Below, piece after piece: positions 7,128-8,478 of a stretch of DNA of 8,478 nt. Location: assembly GCA_946187095.1 (NCBI GenBank), contig CAMHPW010000037.1, positions 1-8,478 on the forward strand, written 5' to 3'. Under the pieces are notes generated by a model. The model was not told the DNA's origin. It did not search any database and saw nothing but the letters and a program-made list of their open reading frames with translations. The stretch comes from an uncultured Clostridia bacterium (GTDB lineage: Bacteria; Bacillota; Clostridia; Oscillospirales; Acutalibacteraceae). Each line of letters begins with the position of its first letter. Position 1 is the first letter of the stretch. The position numbers were made by a program, and so were the translations under genes.

Positions 7128-7134
7128 AAAGGAG
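7128..7134 (+). promoter_or_regulatory. ribosome binding site of gmd
   Basis: AAAGGAG lies in the 22-nt gap after the fusion gene and 10 nt before the ATG at 7145. It is clearly stronger than the GGTGA that precedes the fusion gene, and it fixes the gmd start. Confidence 0.7.
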
Positions 7135-7144
7135 ACCAGACAGT

Positions 7145-8185
7145 ATGAAAAAGGCACTTATTACAGGTATAACCGGGCAGGATGGTTCTTATCTTGCGGA
7201 ATTCCTTCTCCAAAAGGGCTATGAGGTACACGGTATTATCCGCAGAGCTTCTGTTTCCACTACATCAAGAATTGACCATATTATGGATAAACTCATCATT
7301 CATGAGGGGGATCTTTCTGATTCATCAAGCATCATCAGAATTGTTCTTCAGGTAAAGCCTGATGAAATATATAACCTTGCAGCTCAGAGCCATGTTCAGG
7401 TATCCTTTGATGCCGCTGAATATACAGGTGATGTTGATGCGATAGGTGTACTTCGCATTCTTGAAGCAGTTCATACAGCAGGGCTTGATAAGACCTGCCG
7501 TGTGTATCAGGCATCTACATCCGAGCTTTACGGTAAGGTCGAAGAAGTTCCTCAGAACGAGAAAACTCCTTTCCATCCTTATTCTCCTTATGCAGTAGCT
7601 AAGCAGTATGGCTACTGGATGATCAGACAATATCGTGATGCTTACGGTATTTTTGCCTGCAATGGCATTCTCTTCAATCACGAATCCGAACGCAGGGGTG
7701 ATAACTTCGTCACAAGGAAGATTACACTTGCTGCCGGCAGGATAGCCTGCGGATTACAGGATCATCTGGAGCTTGGCAATCTTGATTCTCTGCGTGACTG
7801 GGGCTATGCAAAGGATTATGTAGAGTGTATGTGGCTTATTCTCCAGCAGGATGAGCCGGACGATTATGTGATTGCAACAGGTGTTCAGCATACCGTTCGT
7901 GAGTTTGCCACTCTTGCTTTTGCGAATGATGGCATTGAGATTGAATGGAAGGGCGAAGGATCGGAAGAAAAGGGTTATGACAAAAAGACCGGCAAGATGG
8001 TCGTTTGTGTAAATCCGAAATGGTATCGCCCTACGGATGTTGTCAATCTTTGGGGTGATCCGACAAAAGCAAAAACAAAGCTTGGTTGGAATCCCCAGAA
8101 GACAAGCTACGAAGAACTTTGTGCAATTATGGCTGAACATGATCTTGAACTTGCAAAAAGAGAACTTCAGATGCGAAAGAACTAA
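7145..8185 (+). CDS. gmd: GDP-mannose 4,6-dehydratase
   Basis: Converts GDP-mannose to GDP-4-keto-6-deoxymannose with bound NADP, the branch point to GDP-fucose, GDP-rhamnose, GDP-perosamine and related sugars. The 346-residue extended short-chain dehydrogenase shows GITGQDG at 8-14, the RRAS cofactor segment, the catalytic T125-S126-E127 in ASTSELYG, and Y149/K153 in YSPYAVAK. The substrate-binding stretches [17 protein letters not shown] and KWYRPTDV are also present. Length and motifs are fully typical. It uses the GDP-mannose made by the two genes before it. The reductase or aminotransferase that would decide the final sugar is not in the window, so the end product is unknown. The next gene starts 14 nt downstream. 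Confidence 0.95.
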   Translation: MKKALITGITGQDGSYLAEFLLQKGYEVHGIIRRASVSTTSRIDHIMDKLIIHEGDLSDSSSIIRIVLQVKPDEIYNLAAQSHVQVSFDAAEYTGDVDAIGVLRILEAVHTAGLDKTCRVYQASTSELYGKVEEVPQNEKTPFHPYSPYAVAKQYGYWMIRQYRDAYGIFACNGILFNHESERRGDNFVTRKITLAAGRIACGLQDHLELGNLDSLRDWGYAKDYVECMWLILQQDEPDDYVIATGVQHTVREFATLAFANDGIEIEWKGEGSEEKGYDKKTGKMVVCVNPKWYRPTDVVNLWGDPTKAKTKLGWNPQKTSYEELCAIMAEHDLELAKRELQMRKN

Positions 8186-8199
8186 AGCAGGAGTGTGTG

Positions 8200-8478
8200 A
8201 TGGACAGGATTCAGTTTATGAATATTATGATTGACAATGTCACTGTGCAGGAAGCTGTTGATTATGCCAGAAGCTGTATCGAAAACGATCAGCACATTTA
8301 TGTTGTCACGCCTAATGTGGATCACATTGTAAAGCTGCAAAAAGATGAGAAATTTTTGACAGCATATCAAAAAGCGGGATTAGTGGCAGTGGATGGTACG
8401 CCGATCATGCTCGTTGCCAGAAAGTATAAAACACCCCTGAAAGAAAAAATAACAGGGCCTGTCCTGACAGAAGAAATT
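8200..8478 (+). CDS. WecG/TagA/CpsF-family glycosyltransferase, N-terminal 93 residues (cut by window edge)
   Basis: The frame opens with ATG at 8200, 6 nt after AGGAG (8189-8193), and stays open to the last base. The family (GT26) is normally about 240-250 residues, so more than half is missing. Visible family marks are VTPNVDHI at 36-43, with T37 and N39, and VDGTPIM at 64-70, with D65, followed by the PLKEKITG segment. In the TagA enzyme studied structurally, the equivalent threonine and aspartate are, as I recall, catalytic. Members add the second sugar, often an N-acetylmannosamine-type residue, to an undecaprenyl-linked acceptor at the inner face of the membrane during teichoic acid, capsule or enterobacterial antigen assembly. 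Its place after gmd indicates that polymer assembly genes begin here. Donor and acceptor cannot be told from this fragment. Confidence 0.88.
   Translation, partial: MDRIQFMNIMIDNVTVQEAVDYARSCIENDQHIYVVTPNVDHIVKLQKDEKFLTAYQKAGLVAVDGTPIMLVARKYKTPLKEKITGPVLTEEI

Overview
The window reads as a low-to-mid GC Clostridia genome, plausibly a Ruminococcus-like member of the Oscillospiraceae. The grounds are strong AGGAG-type ribosome binding sites, a textbook sigma-A promoter in AT-rich DNA, the overall look of the proteins, and a GC-rich dispersed repeat of a kind common in that group. The taxonomic call is an inference from composition and remembered family resemblance, not from a marker gene.

Positions 1-687 hold no convincing gene. 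Positions 1-343 look like a small non-coding repeat element: an 11-bp terminal inverted repeat (1-11 and 333-343) encloses two diverged, inverted copies of one repeat unit (51-117 on + and 202-263 on -). Each unit carries a different perfect palindrome in its core. I see nothing in 344-440. A strong promoter (TTGACA at 446-451, 18-bp spacer, TATAAT at 470-475) then drives a leader of about 210 nt into the first gene.

From 694 to the right edge six genes lie on the + strand with gaps of only 12-22 nt and no terminator between them, so they look like one operon for activated sugars of a surface polysaccharide. In order they are: ugd-like UDP-glucose 6-dehydrogenase (UDP-glucuronate); an alpha-D-phosphohexomutase; a canonical mannose-1-phosphate guanylyltransferase (manC-like); a 781-residue fusion of a second, divergent guanylyltransferase, a cupin of the type II phosphomannose isomerase kind, and a complete type I phosphomannose isomerase; GDP-mannose 4,6-dehydratase (gmd); and the first 93 residues of a WecG/TagA/CpsF glycosyltransferase cut by the window edge.

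Together they cover every step from fructose-6-phosphate to GDP-4-keto-6-deoxymannose (isomerase, mutase, guanylyltransferase, dehydratase), with a side branch to UDP-glucuronate. The glycosyltransferase at the end suggests that polymer assembly genes follow. The enzymes are known families. The unusual points are the three-part fusion carrying two unrelated isomerase domains, the tandem pair of guanylyltransferases in which the second has altered active-site motifs, and the repeat element with interchangeable palindromic cores whose arm sequence recurs in the operon promoter.
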